NCBI GenBank assembly: GCA_029007645.1
Contig: JAQXIE010000083.1
Coordinates: forward strand, 1 to 44,940
Direction: 5' to 3'
Source of the DNA: Bacteroidales bacterium
GTDB lineage: Bacteria > Bacteroidota > Bacteroidia > Bacteroidales > Muribaculaceae
DNA length: 44,940 nt
Below, piece by piece: positions 17,750 to 25,480 of the stretch. The translations under genes were made by a program, and so were the position numbers. Numbering within the stretch: the stretch's first letter is position 1; the number at the start of each line of letters is the position of its first letter. Under the pieces are notes generated by a model, which saw nothing but the letters and a program-made list of their open reading frames with translations, was not told the DNA's origin and did not search any database.

Positions 17750-18965
17750 GCTTCGATATGTTGTGGTAGGTTCTATCTATATTATAACTTTTTTTTGCCG
17801 TCAATATTGCGTAAGTCAGGGCCAGCAATAGCGTGGCGGCCATCAGCGGGAAAAACGCCGTGTTGGCCGACTGCTGCTGGAATGGCCACAGGATAAGCAG
17901 GATTCCCACAGCGGCCAGATTGTACCAGGCCATGGCGGTGGTGATCCAGCGCGTGCGCCGCGACCAGATGGTGAACAGGGGCAGCAGCTGCAGCGGGTTG
18001 AGCCATACTATGAGCATATTGGGACTCGTGGCCTCGTGCTGTGAAACGAACACCAGGAACGCTATGATGCATCCGACGGTGCCGAGCACGGCGAACCAGA
18101 GGGCGAATACCCATCGCAGCAAGCGGCGGCGCCACAGCATCCAGGCGCATAGCGCGCCGATAATCACAAGAACCGCGATGCTGACTCCTATCGGCGCTGC
18201 ATAGAACGGCGTCGGACCGAGCGTGGCATGTCCCGAGTCGGGAACCAGCTCGCGCGTGGCCCGTACCAGCTGCCTGCCGTCGGCAAGATGGGCCCCGGCG
18301 TACCGCTCCGACATGACGATCGGCGTGAACATCTCCTCGTTGGGGCGCAGCTTGTAGTCCAGCCCCGAACCCAATGCCATATCGATGCCGAACTGGTACC
18401 AGGGATAGTTCCGGTGGAACGAGCGCATCTCGTCGCGGAACGTGCCGAATCTCAGCGTATCGGGAAAGACGATGAACTGACCCAAGGCCTGCGACACCCT
18501 GTCGGTGATGCGCGTGGCGCAGTTGTCGCGCACATAATTGTATCGGTATGTGCGGTTTTCGGGCCGCGATTCCTCGCGGAGCAGGGCGCGCAGGCGCAGC
18601 GCTTCGTCGTTGGTCAGATTCAGCTCCTGTTCCAGCACGCGGCGTCCCTGGCGGGCATACTCGGCCGCGAAGAGACCGAAGGGGATGGGACCCATCATAT
18701 AGTCGGTCTCTCCCTTGACAAACCGATATACGAAGTGCGGCTCCGTATAGTCGAACAGCCCGTAGTTCCAGGCAAAGTCCTCGCTGCCGTCGGCATTGCG
18801 CATGCGCAGGGCCGAATGGCCGCACAGCTCGTAGACTTCCGAACCGGGCCAGCAGGTCACCAGACTCACTACAAGGGAATCCCGCCTTTCGGCAGCGGCG
18901 TCGGCCGCTCCGAAAAGCAGGATCGATATCAGTATTGCTATGATTGACCTCAGATGTTTCCGCAT
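17643..18965 (-). CDS. lnb: Lnb-type lipoprotein N-acyltransferase (DUF4105), C-terminus apparently extended by a frameshift
   Basis: 440 residues as read from ATG 18965, which sits 10 nt after the asnS stop and behind AAGGTG; a GTG two codons earlier is possible. The DUF4105 family was identified as the Bacteroides enzyme that adds the third acyl chain to lipoproteins. Signal/anchor helix at 8-24; periplasmic domain with a likely Cys-His pair, His50 in CGHSALR and Cys149 in RDNCATRI; then about five membrane helices from residue 250 on. The frame passes an eight-A run (plus-strand T at 17789-17796), after which it reads 37 more polar residues and overlaps the next gene by 107 nt. With nine A the protein would end KKKL-stop at 17782. 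The tail is therefore doubtful. Confidence 0.83.
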   Translation of the reverse strand: MRKHLRSIIAILISILLFGAADAAAERRDSLVVSLVTCWPGSEVYELCGHSALRMRNADGSEDFAWNYGLFDYTEPHFVYRFVKGETDYMMGPIPFGLFAAEYARQGRRVLEQELNLTNDEALRLRALLREESRPENRTYRYNYVRDNCATRITDRVSQALGQFIVFPDTLRFGTFRDEMRSFHRNYPWYQFGIDMALGSGLDYKLRPNEEMFTPIVMSERYAGAHLADGRQLVRATRELVPDSGHATLGPTPFYAAPIGVSIAVLVIIGALCAWMLWRRRLLRWVFALWFAVLGTVGCIIAFLVFVSQHEATSPNMLIVWLNPLQLLPLFTIWSRRTRWITTAMAWYNLAAVGILLILWPFQQQSANTAFFPLMAATLLLALTYAILTAKKSYNIDRTYHNISKHEKVGSHDDGGAGRTGGRRGSGVRKQAPARGRNSR

Positions 18966-18975
18966 CGGCACCTTG

Positions 18976-20364
18976 TCAATACTCGCAGTTCTTCGGGTAA
19001 CGCGGGAACGGGATCACGTCGCGGATGTTCTGCATGCCGGTCACGAACAGCACCAGACGCTCGAAGCCCAGTCCGAAGCCTGAGTGGGGCACCGATCCGT
19101 AACGGCGTGTGTCCAGATACCAGTCCATGCCCGTCAGGCCCAGTTCCTCGATGCGCTTGCTCAACTTGTCGAAGTCCTCCTCGCGCTGCGATCCGCCGAT
19201 AATCTCGCCGATCTTCGGGAAGAGCACGTCCATGGCGCGCACGGTCTTGCCGTCGTCGTTCATCTTCATGTAGAACGCCTTGATCTCCTTGGGATAATCG
19301 GTCAGAATCACCGGACGCTTGAAGTGCTCCTCGACCAGGTAGCGCTCATGCTCCGACGCCAGGTCGACTCCCCAGTATACCGGGAACTCGAACTTCTTGC
19401 CGCTCTCCTCCAGGATCTTCACACCCTCGGTGTAGGGGAGGCGCACGAAATCGTTCTTAAGCACGAAGTGCAGACGGTCGATCAGCTCCTTGTCGAAATG
19501 GTCGTTGAGGAACCGGATGTCGTCGGCGCAGTGCTCCAGTGCATATCCTATGCAGTATTTGATGAATTCCTCGGCGAGATCCATGTTGTCCTCGATCTCG
19601 TAGAAGGCCATCTCCGGTTCGATCATCCAGAACTCCGACAGGTGACGCGGCGTATTGGAGTTTTCGGCGCGGAACGTAGGTCCGAAGGTGTAGATATTGC
19701 CCAGCGCCGTGGCACCGAGCTCTCCTTCGAGCTGGCCGGAGACGGTCAGCGACGCCATCTTGCCGAAGAAATCCTCTCTGTAGTCCACGGCTCCATCTTC
19801 GGTGCGGGGCAGCTGGTCGAGCGGCAGTGTCGTAACCTGGAACTGAGCGCCGGCGCCCTCGCAGTCGGAGGCCGTGATCAACGGTGTGTGGAAATAATAG
19901 AATCCCTTGTCGTTGAAGAAATTATGGATTGCAAACGCCAGCGCGTGACGTATGCGCAACACGGCTCCGAATGTATTGGTGCGGGGACGCAGGTGCGCGA
20001 TCTCGCGCAGGAACTCGAGCGTATGGCCCTTCTTCTGCAGCGGATAGGTTTCGGGGCTTGCCGTGCCGTAGATCTCGAAATTGTCGGCCTGGACCTCGAC
20101 GCTCTGGCCTTTGCCGGCCGATGCGACCAACTTGCCCCGGACATGGATGGAACTACCCGTGGTGATGGGCTTCAACGCCTCCTCCGGAGTCTTGGACAGA
20201 TCAAAGACTATCTGCAGATTGTTGATAGTCGAACCGTCGTTGAGTGCTACAAACTGTACGTTCTTGTTGCCGCGACGAGTGCGGACCCAGCCTTTCACGT
20301 CGACCGTCTTGTCGACGTAGTCGGCGGAATGAGCCAAAAGTTCTTTTATCGTTATTCTTTTCAT
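18976..20364 (-). CDS. asnS: Asparaginyl-tRNA synthetase
   Basis: 462 residues, normal length. Class IIb synthetase that charges tRNA-Asn. The N-terminal OB-fold anticodon domain (about 15-110) holds [22 protein letters not shown]. Class II motif 2 is seen as [22 protein letters not shown] and motif 3 as [27 protein letters not shown] near the end. [17 protein letters not shown] is typical of AsnRS rather than AspRS. Fourteen nt after the rluB-like gene and 10 nt before lnb, so within one long minus-strand operon. Confidence 0.97.
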   Translation of the reverse strand: MKRITIKELLAHSADYVDKTVDVKGWVRTRRGNKNVQFVALNDGSTINNLQIVFDLSKTPEEALKPITTGSSIHVRGKLVASAGKGQSVEVQADNFEIYGTASPETYPLQKKGHTLEFLREIAHLRPRTNTFGAVLRIRHALAFAIHNFFNDKGFYYFHTPLITASDCEGAGAQFQVTTLPLDQLPRTEDGAVDYREDFFGKMASLTVSGQLEGELGATALGNIYTFGPTFRAENSNTPRHLSEFWMIEPEMAFYEIEDNMDLAEEFIKYCIGYALEHCADDIRFLNDHFDKELIDRLHFVLKNDFVRLPYTEGVKILEESGKKFEFPVYWGVDLASEHERYLVEEHFKRPVILTDYPKEIKAFYMKMNDDGKTVRAMDVLFPKIGEIIGGSQREEDFDKLSKRIEELGLTGMDWYLDTRRYGSVPHSGFGLGFERLVLFVTGMQNIRDVIPFPRYPKNCEY

Positions 20365-20378
20365 GATGGCAAATATGA

Positions 20379-21713
20379 TTATTCGAAGGCGCCGCGGCGC
20401 AGGATGTTCACTTCCTCCTGAGTCAGATAACGCCAGCGGCCGCGCGGCAGGTTCTTCTTGGTAAGGCCTGCGAAGTATACGCGGTCCAGTTTGGTAACGC
20501 GGTAGCCCAGATGCTCGAAGATGCGGCGCACAATGCGGTTGCGGCCGGAGTGGATCTCGATGCCGGCCTGGTTGCGGTCGTCGCTCACATAGCTGACGGC
20601 GTCGGCGTGGATTTCGCCGTCGGTCAGTTCGATGCCGTCGGCTATGCGCTGCATGTCATCCTCCGAGATGTCGCGGTCGGTCCATACGTGGTAGATCTTC
20701 TTCTTGACAAACTTGGGGTGTGTAAGTTTAGAGGCCAGGTCGCCGTCGTTGGTCAGAAGCAGCACGCCGGTGGTGTTGCGGTCCAGACGTCCCACGGGGT
20801 AGATGCGCTCCGTGCAGGCGTTCTTCACCAGATCCATCACTGTGGTGCGGCCGTTCGGGTCGTCGCTCGTGGTGACGCAGTCCTTAGGCTTGTTCAGAAG
20901 TACATAGCATTTGCGCTCGGGTGTAACGACCTTGTCTTCGTATTCCACCACGTCGTCGCGATTGATCTTGGTGCCCAGTTCGGTAACGACATTGCCGTTG
21001 ACCTTGACTTTGCCGGCGGTGATGAATTCGTCGGCCTCGCGACGCGAACAGAGGCCGGCGTTGGCCATGAATTTATTGAGTCGGATTTCGGCCGTTGGGT
21101 CGATATCCTCGAGTACGTAGTCTATCTGTTTGGGACGGGGAGTGAATTTCTTGTTCTGGATACTACCCTGCGGGCGCTGGAACCCACCCTGGGGACGCTG
21201 CTGATATCCGCGCTGCTGATAACCGCCCTGCTGGCGCTGCTGATAACCGCCTTGCTGACGCTGCTGATATCCGCCCTGCTGGCGCTGCTGATATCCGCCT
21301 TGCTGACGCTGCTGATATCCGCCCTGCTGACGCTGCTGATATCCGCCCTGCTGGCGCTGCTGGTAACCACCCTGCTGACGCTGCTGATATCCGCCCTGCT
21401 GGCGCTGCTGGTAATCTCCCTGCTGACGCTGCTGATAACCGCCCTGTTCTCCTTCGCCACGCTGATAATTCTGCTGACGCTGCTGGTAGGGCCGACGCTG
21501 CTGATAGCCTCCCTGAGGACGCTGCTGGTAGCCGTACTGCCGCTGCTGATACTGACGTGGACCCTCTTCTTTGTTCTCTTCCTCGCGGGCGTGCGTGTCG
21601 GCCGAAGGGTAATTTACTTTTTCATAGCGAACTTCATTGTCTCCGAAGTCATTAGCAATGCTTGCGCCCGCGGCGCCGATGCGCGGCCGTTTTGGTTTCT
21701 TGGATTCTTCCAT
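20379..21713 (-). CDS. RluB/RsuA-type rRNA pseudouridine synthase with long repeat arm
   Basis: 444 residues in two halves. Residues 1-195 are a hydrophilic arm: acidic start, then Gln/Arg/Gly/Tyr repeats including nine near-identical QQRQQGGY units. Residues about 205-444 are the enzyme: S4 RNA-binding domain ([21 protein letters not shown]), then the catalytic domain with Asp in [18 protein letters not shown], followed by [15 protein letters not shown] and [16 protein letters not shown]. RluB-family enzymes isomerise a uridine in 23S rRNA. The low-complexity arm is common in Bacteroidetes homologues and probably binds RNA or ribosomes. First gene of the rluB-asnS-lnb-secA run; a consensus promoter lies 147 nt upstream. 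Confidence 0.9.
   Translation of the reverse strand: MEESKKPKRPRIGAAGASIANDFGDNEVRYEKVNYPSADTHAREEENKEEGPRQYQQRQYGYQQRPQGGYQQRRPYQQRQQNYQRGEGEQGGYQQRQQGDYQQRQQGGYQQRQQGGYQQRQQGGYQQRQQGGYQQRQQGGYQQRQQGGYQQRQQGGYQQRQQGGYQQRGYQQRPQGGFQRPQGSIQNKKFTPRPKQIDYVLEDIDPTAEIRLNKFMANAGLCSRREADEFITAGKVKVNGNVVTELGTKINRDDVVEYEDKVVTPERKCYVLLNKPKDCVTTSDDPNGRTTVMDLVKNACTERIYPVGRLDRNTTGVLLLTNDGDLASKLTHPKFVKKKIYHVWTDRDISEDDMQRIADGIELTDGEIHADAVSYVSDDRNQAGIEIHSGRNRIVRRIFEHLGYRVTKLDRVYFAGLTKKNLPRGRWRYLTQEEVNILRRGAFE
21218..21443 (-). repeat. 24-bp tandem repeat encoding QQRQQGGY
   Basis: Nine consecutive 24-bp units, period exact, with single-base differences that are mostly synonymous (CTGACG/CTGGCG and TGATATCC/TGATAACC/TGGTAACC on the plus strand). 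Degenerate units continue on both sides (21180-21215 and 21445-21550). The unit length is a multiple of three, so copy-number change would keep the frame. Confidence 0.92.
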
Positions 21714-21859
21714 GCTTTTTGTGTTTCTGATGACGACCCGAACATCGCTGCCCCGGTTCGTCTGAATGTGTGAGTTTTATTATTGGATATTAATTGCTTA
21801 GATGCTTTCGCTTTAGCTTTTATAATGCTTAAATTTTCCTGTGTTTTCTATATTAAACG

Positions 21860-21891
21860 CAAAGATAGTTCATTTTGCTCAAAATAGCAAA
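21860..21891 (-). promoter_or_regulatory. Bacteroidetes-type promoter for the rluB-asnS operon
   Basis: On the minus strand TTTG (plus 21888-21891) is followed after exactly 20 nt by TATCTTTG (plus 21860-21867), matching the -33/-7 consensus. It sits directly after the flippase stop and gives a leader of roughly 140 nt. No structure was recognised in that AT-rich leader (21714-21855). Confidence 0.7.
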
Positions 21892-21896
21892 TGTCC

Positions 21897-23342
21897 TTAA
21901 TGTTTTCGCAGCATGGCGAGTGCTTCGGGAAGTTCGGGCGCGCGGAGGGCGGCGAGCAAGCCCAGATAAACGCCGATGCCGGCGATTATTGCAGCGATCA
22001 GCTGCAAGGGGGCGGCCCAGGGTGTGAGCAGCACCAGTCCGGCCACAGCGACGGCCACTGCCGCCGGCAGCGCGAACGCGCCGTTGTCGCGCAGAAATCG
22101 TCCGATGCCGTAGCCCGTGCACCGGTTCACTATGACCAATGTGACAAGCCACGTGGCCGCCGATGCGCATAACTGGCCGATTACAAGCCACATCAGGCTG
22201 TCGAACCATACCGTTGCAAGCAGCGCGCCTATGGTCAGCACATCCTTGATTATCTCCACGCTGAAGAGCCGGCGCCCGTAGCCCAACGCCAGCAGATAGT
22301 TGTTAAGCAACGAGATCTGGACCACCAGGATGCCGCGTGCCGCAAGAATCTGGAACAGCACGATCGCCGCGTCCCATTTATTTCCGAACAACGTGTGGAA
22401 CAGCGGGGATCCGATCAGGGCCAGCCCTCCCAATGCCGGGAAGACCACAAACGCGGCGAACCGGTTGATGCGGCGCATGCATTGGCGGAAATGGTCGGGA
22501 TTGTCCTGATATTTCGACAGCACGGGCACGAACGAGGAGGTCAGCACCTGCGAGATGGAGGCCGATCCCATCTTCGACCATTTGTCGGCCTGTGTGTATA
22601 CGCCCAACGATGTCAGATTGTAGAATGCGCCGATTACGAACGAGTAAATATAGAGGAAAAAGGTGTTGAGGGCAGAGCTTGAGAACACGCTCATGGCCAG
22701 GCGCCACATGCCGCGCAGCGAGGCTAAGGAGAGTCCCAGACGTGGCCACCAGTGTCCTGTGATCCAGAGCCATCCGGACTTGACGGCGCCAAGTGTAACT
22801 GACTGCCATACCAACGCCCAGGCTCCGAATCCGCCCAACGCGAGCCCGATGCCCAATGCTCCGGATACTGTCAGCCCGACCATGTTGGCCACGGCTATCA
22901 TCCTGACGTTCATTTCCTTCATCAGTTTGACGGTCTGAACCATGCCCAGCCCGTTGAATATGAATGTCAGAAACATTACCTTCGACAGCGGAATCAGCCG
23001 GCGGTCGCCCTGAAAGATGTCCGCTATCAGCGGGGCGCAGAAGAAGAGTATCCAGTAGATGCCGACGCTCACGGCCAGGTTGAACCAGAATATTGTGCAA
23101 TAATCGCGTTCCGTGGGATCCTTTTTCTGCAGGATTGCCGATCCGAATCCGCTGTCGACGAAGAGTGTGGCGAAAGCCTGAAACACGAGCAGTGCCCCGA
23201 CCAGTCCGAAGTCCTCCTGGCTCAGGATGTTGGCCAGCACGATGCCGGTCACCGCGTAGAGCACCTGCGAGGACACGCGGTCGAGCGTGTTCCATTTCAA
23301 CGTGCGCGCGGTTTTGGATTTCAGATCGTCAGCCATTGCCAT
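21897..23342 (-). CDS. Wzx/WzxC-like polysaccharide flippase (MOP superfamily)
   Basis: 481 residues, almost wholly hydrophobic with about 12-14 membrane helices. The N-terminus KTARTLKWNTLDRVSSQVLYAVTGIVLANILSQEDFGLVGALLVF and the motif QKKDPTERDYCTIFWFNL are typical of the lipopolysaccharide biosynthesis/WzxC group that moves lipid-linked glycans across the inner membrane. Start is ATG 23342 or the ATG two codons later. Its start codons and 5' flank lie inside a ~107-bp sequence repeated upstream of the ATPase gene at 27046. No glycosyltransferases are adjacent; the pse genes on the same strand are possible partners by theme only. Confidence 0.87.
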   Translation of the reverse strand: MAMADDLKSKTARTLKWNTLDRVSSQVLYAVTGIVLANILSQEDFGLVGALLVFQAFATLFVDSGFGSAILQKKDPTERDYCTIFWFNLAVSVGIYWILFFCAPLIADIFQGDRRLIPLSKVMFLTFIFNGLGMVQTVKLMKEMNVRMIAVANMVGLTVSGALGIGLALGGFGAWALVWQSVTLGAVKSGWLWITGHWWPRLGLSLASLRGMWRLAMSVFSSSALNTFFLYIYSFVIGAFYNLTSLGVYTQADKWSKMGSASISQVLTSSFVPVLSKYQDNPDHFRQCMRRINRFAAFVVFPALGGLALIGSPLFHTLFGNKWDAAIVLFQILAARGILVVQISLLNNYLLALGYGRRLFSVEIIKDVLTIGALLATVWFDSLMWLVIGQLCASAATWLVTLVIVNRCTGYGIGRFLRDNGAFALPAAVAVAVAGLVLLTPWAAPLQLIAAIIAGIGVYLGLLAALRAPELPEALAMLRKH

Positions 23343-23439
23343 AACAATTGATTTCTCCGCTAAATTACAAAAAAATCCTGCGATTCATGTAATAAAAATC
23401 TTTTCTTTGCGACTAATGATGTAAACGATTCAAAAAATG
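23332..23439. repeat. Direct repeat copy A (5' flank of the flippase and sigma-factor genes)
   Basis: About 107 bp, roughly 90% identical by eye to 27036-27144 and in the same orientation. Conserved blocks include GCCATTGCCATAACAATTGA, TTACAAAAAAATCCTGCGAT and TTTGCGACTAA. It covers the start codons of the minus-strand flippase (Met-Ala-Met-Ala) and ends at the ATG of the plus-strand sigma factor, so it occupies a whole divergent intergenic region. Confidence 0.9.
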
Positions 23440-24096
23440 GAGCTAAGTTATACATCATATCCCCAGCCCGCGTTGTTGCAATGTTTTGCAAAGATGTCAG
23501 GAATACTGCATTGGCTGTCAGAAAGGTTATTCGGGCCTCGGAATCCGAAACGTATCATGGGAATTGTCGCCGGATGCGATTCCGGTAATACCGGCAAAGG
23601 GGAGAAAGCGGGCGCCGAAGCATATTTCCTTGAACTGACGGGGCGATATGATCAGCTTGTGAACCGTATATGTCTTTCTTATGCCGATTGCAGCGAGGAT
23701 TTCGAAGACTTGCGACAGGATGTCTGGATTAACGTCTGGAAAAGTCTTGACGGATTCAGAGAGGATTCCAGTCTCGACACGTGGATCTATAGAGTGACGC
23801 TTAACACCTGCGTGTCATGTCTGCGCAAAAGAAAACGTAATGTCCTTACTTCCCCGATTGATGGGATCTTCCCTGAGCCGGCCGATGATGATTCCTCTGA
23901 TCTTTTCCGAGAAAGGCTGCGTGCCCTGCACTGCCTCATCTCGCGTTTGTCTCCGCTCGACAAGGCTATAATGACAATGCACCTCGATGACCGCTCAAAT
24001 GCGGAAATTGCAGAGGTGACAGGCTTGACCAAAGGAAATGTGGCGACACGGCTCTCGCGCATCAAGACCAGGTTATCATCGGAAATAAATCGTTAA
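23437..24096 (+). CDS. ECF-type RNA polymerase sigma factor
   Basis: 219 residues from ATG 23437; ATGs at 23494 and 23557 are alternatives, and the first ~60 residues look unlike an ECF factor, so the true start may be internal. Sigma region 2: YDQLVNRICLSYADCSEDFEDLRQDVWINVWKSL, then DTWIYRVTLNTCVSCLRKRKR (about 70-135). Region 4 at about 165-215: ISRLSPLDKAIMTMHLDDRSNAEIAEVTGLTKGNVATRLSRIK, a helix-turn-helix. No region 3, as expected for ECF factors. Followed after 21 nt by a small membrane protein that is probably its regulator. Lower GC than the flanking operons, and part of the accessory patch. Confidence 0.88.
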   Translation: MELSYTSYPQPALLQCFAKMSGILHWLSERLFGPRNPKRIMGIVAGCDSGNTGKGEKAGAEAYFLELTGRYDQLVNRICLSYADCSEDFEDLRQDVWINVWKSLDGFREDSSLDTWIYRVTLNTCVSCLRKRKRNVLTSPIDGIFPEPADDDSSDLFRERLRALHCLISRLSPLDKAIMTMHLDDRSNAEIAEVTGLTKGNVATRLSRIKTRLSSEINR

Positions 24097-24117
24097 TATC
24101 TAAAAACATATATACTT

Positions 24118-24648
24118 ATGACTACAGAAGAATTACAGAAAACATGGCAGGAGTCTGGCCGCATCGGTTCGCCCTACAACCCACAGATGAATTCCCGACG
24201 GGAAACGGCCCTCGAGAAGCTGATGCGTGAATACAAGCGTTTCTCTTGGATCGCTCTCGCCATGACGTTTGTAAGTATCGGGCTGTATAATTTATCCTGG
24301 CTTGAGATGCCTTGGAAGGTGGTGATACCGTTGCTGTTCATCAGCTTTTTCGCCACGTCTTCGACTATGGATCATTGGCTTGCCAACGGCATCCGGTCCA
24401 TCGACTGTTCGCGTATGTCGGTGCGGGAGGTGATAGACCGTTCACTGTTTTACCGTCGCCGCCATCATCAGTTCATGATGATACTCATACCGTACGCCGC
24501 CGTTGTGCTCGGCTGTTTTGGTTGGGCTTCACGCGCCGAAATATATCTGCTTGCCGGTATGGGCGCGGGCTTCCTTGTCGGCCTGGCAATCGGCATCCGC
24601 AAATACCTCGACTTCATGGTCAACTACCGCGACATCGAATCCGATTAA
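24118..24648 (+). CDS. Small four-helix membrane protein, possible anti-sigma factor
   Basis: 176 residues. A soluble N-terminus (MTTEELQKTWQESGRIGSPY to about residue 40) precedes two pairs of hydrophobic segments (about 43-60, 66-82, 118-135, 140-158). No zinc-binding HxxxCxxC anti-sigma motif is visible. The context, directly downstream of an ECF sigma gene at 21 nt, suggests membrane control of that factor, as in many Bacteroidetes ECF pairs with a TTEELQxxW-type N-terminus. That is inference from position; no family was identified with certainty. Confidence 0.6.
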   Translation: MTTEELQKTWQESGRIGSPYNPQMNSRRETALEKLMREYKRFSWIALAMTFVSIGLYNLSWLEMPWKVVIPLLFISFFATSSTMDHWLANGIRSIDCSRMSVREVIDRSLFYRRRHHQFMMILIPYAAVVLGCFGWASRAEIYLLAGMGAGFLVGLAIGIRKYLDFMVNYRDIESD

Positions 24649-24687
24649 CCGAAAGTAGAATACATTATTAACTGTTCTGTTACTAAA

Positions 24688-24743
24688 AATTTCATACCTT
24701 AATAAATCAAGGAGCTGGACCTGTGCAGGTCCGGCTCCCTTCA
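24688..24743. terminator. Hairpin element, copy 1 (AATAAATCA plus 11-bp stem)
   Basis: Stem GGAGCTGGACC / GGTCCGGCTCC around TGTGCA (24711-24738), preceded by TTTCATACCTTAATAAATCA. A second copy lies at 30015-30074 with the same flank and a covarying stem. Read on the minus strand the stem is followed by TTGATTTATT, which suits a terminator for a former minus-strand gene; it may also end the plus-strand 24118-24648 transcript. Confidence 0.6.
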
Positions 24744-24855
24744 TAAATGCCTTAATATTATCCAATTTTCGCAGGTTGGCAATTTTAATTAGATTTTCAT
24801 GCTGCAGACTGTAAGTTAAGCCTTTGTGTGGGAGTATATAGCTCTGGAAATGAAA

Positions 24856-25129
24856 TAGATGTCTCGGAGAGGCTGTTTCTCGATAACCCCACGATGGACG
24901 GAACAGCGTCAGCTGGCTCCGTACTTCGTGGGGACGGACAGGTGCCATACGACTTGGTCGGAGACCATGTTTCTGTACTGCCTTATGTGTCATAGGATCC
25001 CTAAGGCGAGCAACATGGTCTCCGACCAAATTGTGCTATGCCGGATATACACCCCACGAAGGCTGTCAGGACGCTTCGCGGCCTCAGCCATCGTGGGGTT
25101 ATCGAGAAACAACCTCTTCGAGGTATCTA
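24856..25129. mobile_element. 274-bp palindromic element of two inverted half-units
   Basis: The outer 42 bp (24856-24897 and 25088-25129) are inverted repeats with about 38 matches. Inside, CTTCGTGGGG (24924-24933) faces CCCCACGAAG (25052-25061), and an 18-bp perfect inverted repeat starts TTGGTCGGAGACC (24954-24971 / 25012-25029). The 26-nt segments between differ in sequence but each folds on itself: ACGGA..TCCGT with CAGC/GCTG on the left, GCTG..CAGC with CGC/GCG on the right. Each half also has CCCCACGA..TCGTGGGG and GGTC-GGA-GACC hairpins. No transposase is encoded. A MITE-like or structured non-autonomous element is the likely class; the type is inferred. Confidence 0.55.
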
Positions 25130-25134
25130 CTTAA

Positions 25135-25366
25135 TTGTCTGCGGCATATACGCCCTGTGAAGACTTCATTGCCAGCGCCATGAATAAAGATTCCAACAGG
25201 AATCCTAAATAATTGAAATCCTCTATATGACGCTATTCGCTGCATTCAATGCAGTCCATGTTTTGCCGCACCATTTAGGACCGGTTATAAGAACCGCTCC
25301 GCTCGTGCGTAATTTCTTACGTAATATATCATCCGCTATCCTCGGAATATAATGCTCGTTTTTCAT
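25135..25366 (-). pseudogene. Remnant of an AAA_14/DUF4143-family ATPase
   Basis: ATG 25366 opens 47 codons reading MKNEHYIPRIADDILRKKL then SGAVLITGPKWCGKTWTA, the Walker A start of DUF4143 ATPases, and stops at TAG 25223-25225. In another frame, directly after, comes EDFNYLGFLLESLF, which resembles the family's FxxLGFLFESL segment from far downstream, then a stop at about 25133. Several hundred residues between the two parts are missing. The remnant ends within a few bases of the palindromic element. So the gene lost its middle and probably its end; it cannot make a working ATPase. Confidence 0.78.
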
Positions 25367-25378
25367 CGCTTTAGAATT

Positions 25379-25455
25379 TGTGCAAAGTTGCACATTTTCA
25401 GGATAATATCCAAACGACTCCGAATTTTGCAGCTGTTTTACTCCGAACTTTGCAG
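25379..25455 (-). promoter_or_regulatory. Promoter region of the AAA_14 remnant with tandem operator-like repeats
   Basis: Minus-strand TTTG (plus 25411-25414), 20 nt, CAACTTTG (plus 25383-25390, one base off TAnnTTTG). The -7 box lies within the inverted repeat TGTGCAA-AG-TTGCACA (25379-25394). Upstream, ACTCCGAATTTTGCAG (25417-25432) and ACTCCGAACTTTGCAG (25440-25455) form a direct repeat with a 23-bp period. The pattern suggests regulated transcription of the former gene. Confidence 0.5.
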
Positions 25456-25480
25456 AATTTATGTAGCGACAGTGATGCGA

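Larger units (their letters stand above)
24649..25480. other. 832-nt stretch without an intact gene
   Basis: Contents from left to right: hairpin copy 1 (24688-24743), an AT-rich spacer with nothing recognised (24744-24855), the palindromic element (24856-25129), the decayed AAA_14 ATPase (25135-25366), and its promoter region with a two-copy direct repeat and a small inverted repeat (25379-25455). Small reading frames over the palindrome are by-products of its symmetry. Confidence 0.8.

Noticed and set aside
17782..18825. 347-codon frame overlapping lnb on the same strand
   Set aside because: It is the +1 frame of lnb; its only relevance is that its stop would be the natural lnb end if the A-run had nine bases.
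21180..21550. Regular repeats resembling a CRISPR array
   Set aside because: The unit is 24 bp with no unique spacers and encodes in-frame protein repeats.
20511..21773. 420-codon open frame opposite the pseudouridine synthase, with a Leu/Ala/Ile run that looks like membrane helices
   Set aside because: The hydrophobic run is the complement of the QQRQQGGY repeat; the catalytic and S4 motifs are on the minus strand.
24859..25134. 91-codon plus-strand frame and a 166-codon minus-strand frame over the palindrome
   Set aside because: Both arise from the inverted repeats; neither has a protein-like motif, and the minus frame runs into the coding sequence of the 24118-24648 gene from the other side.
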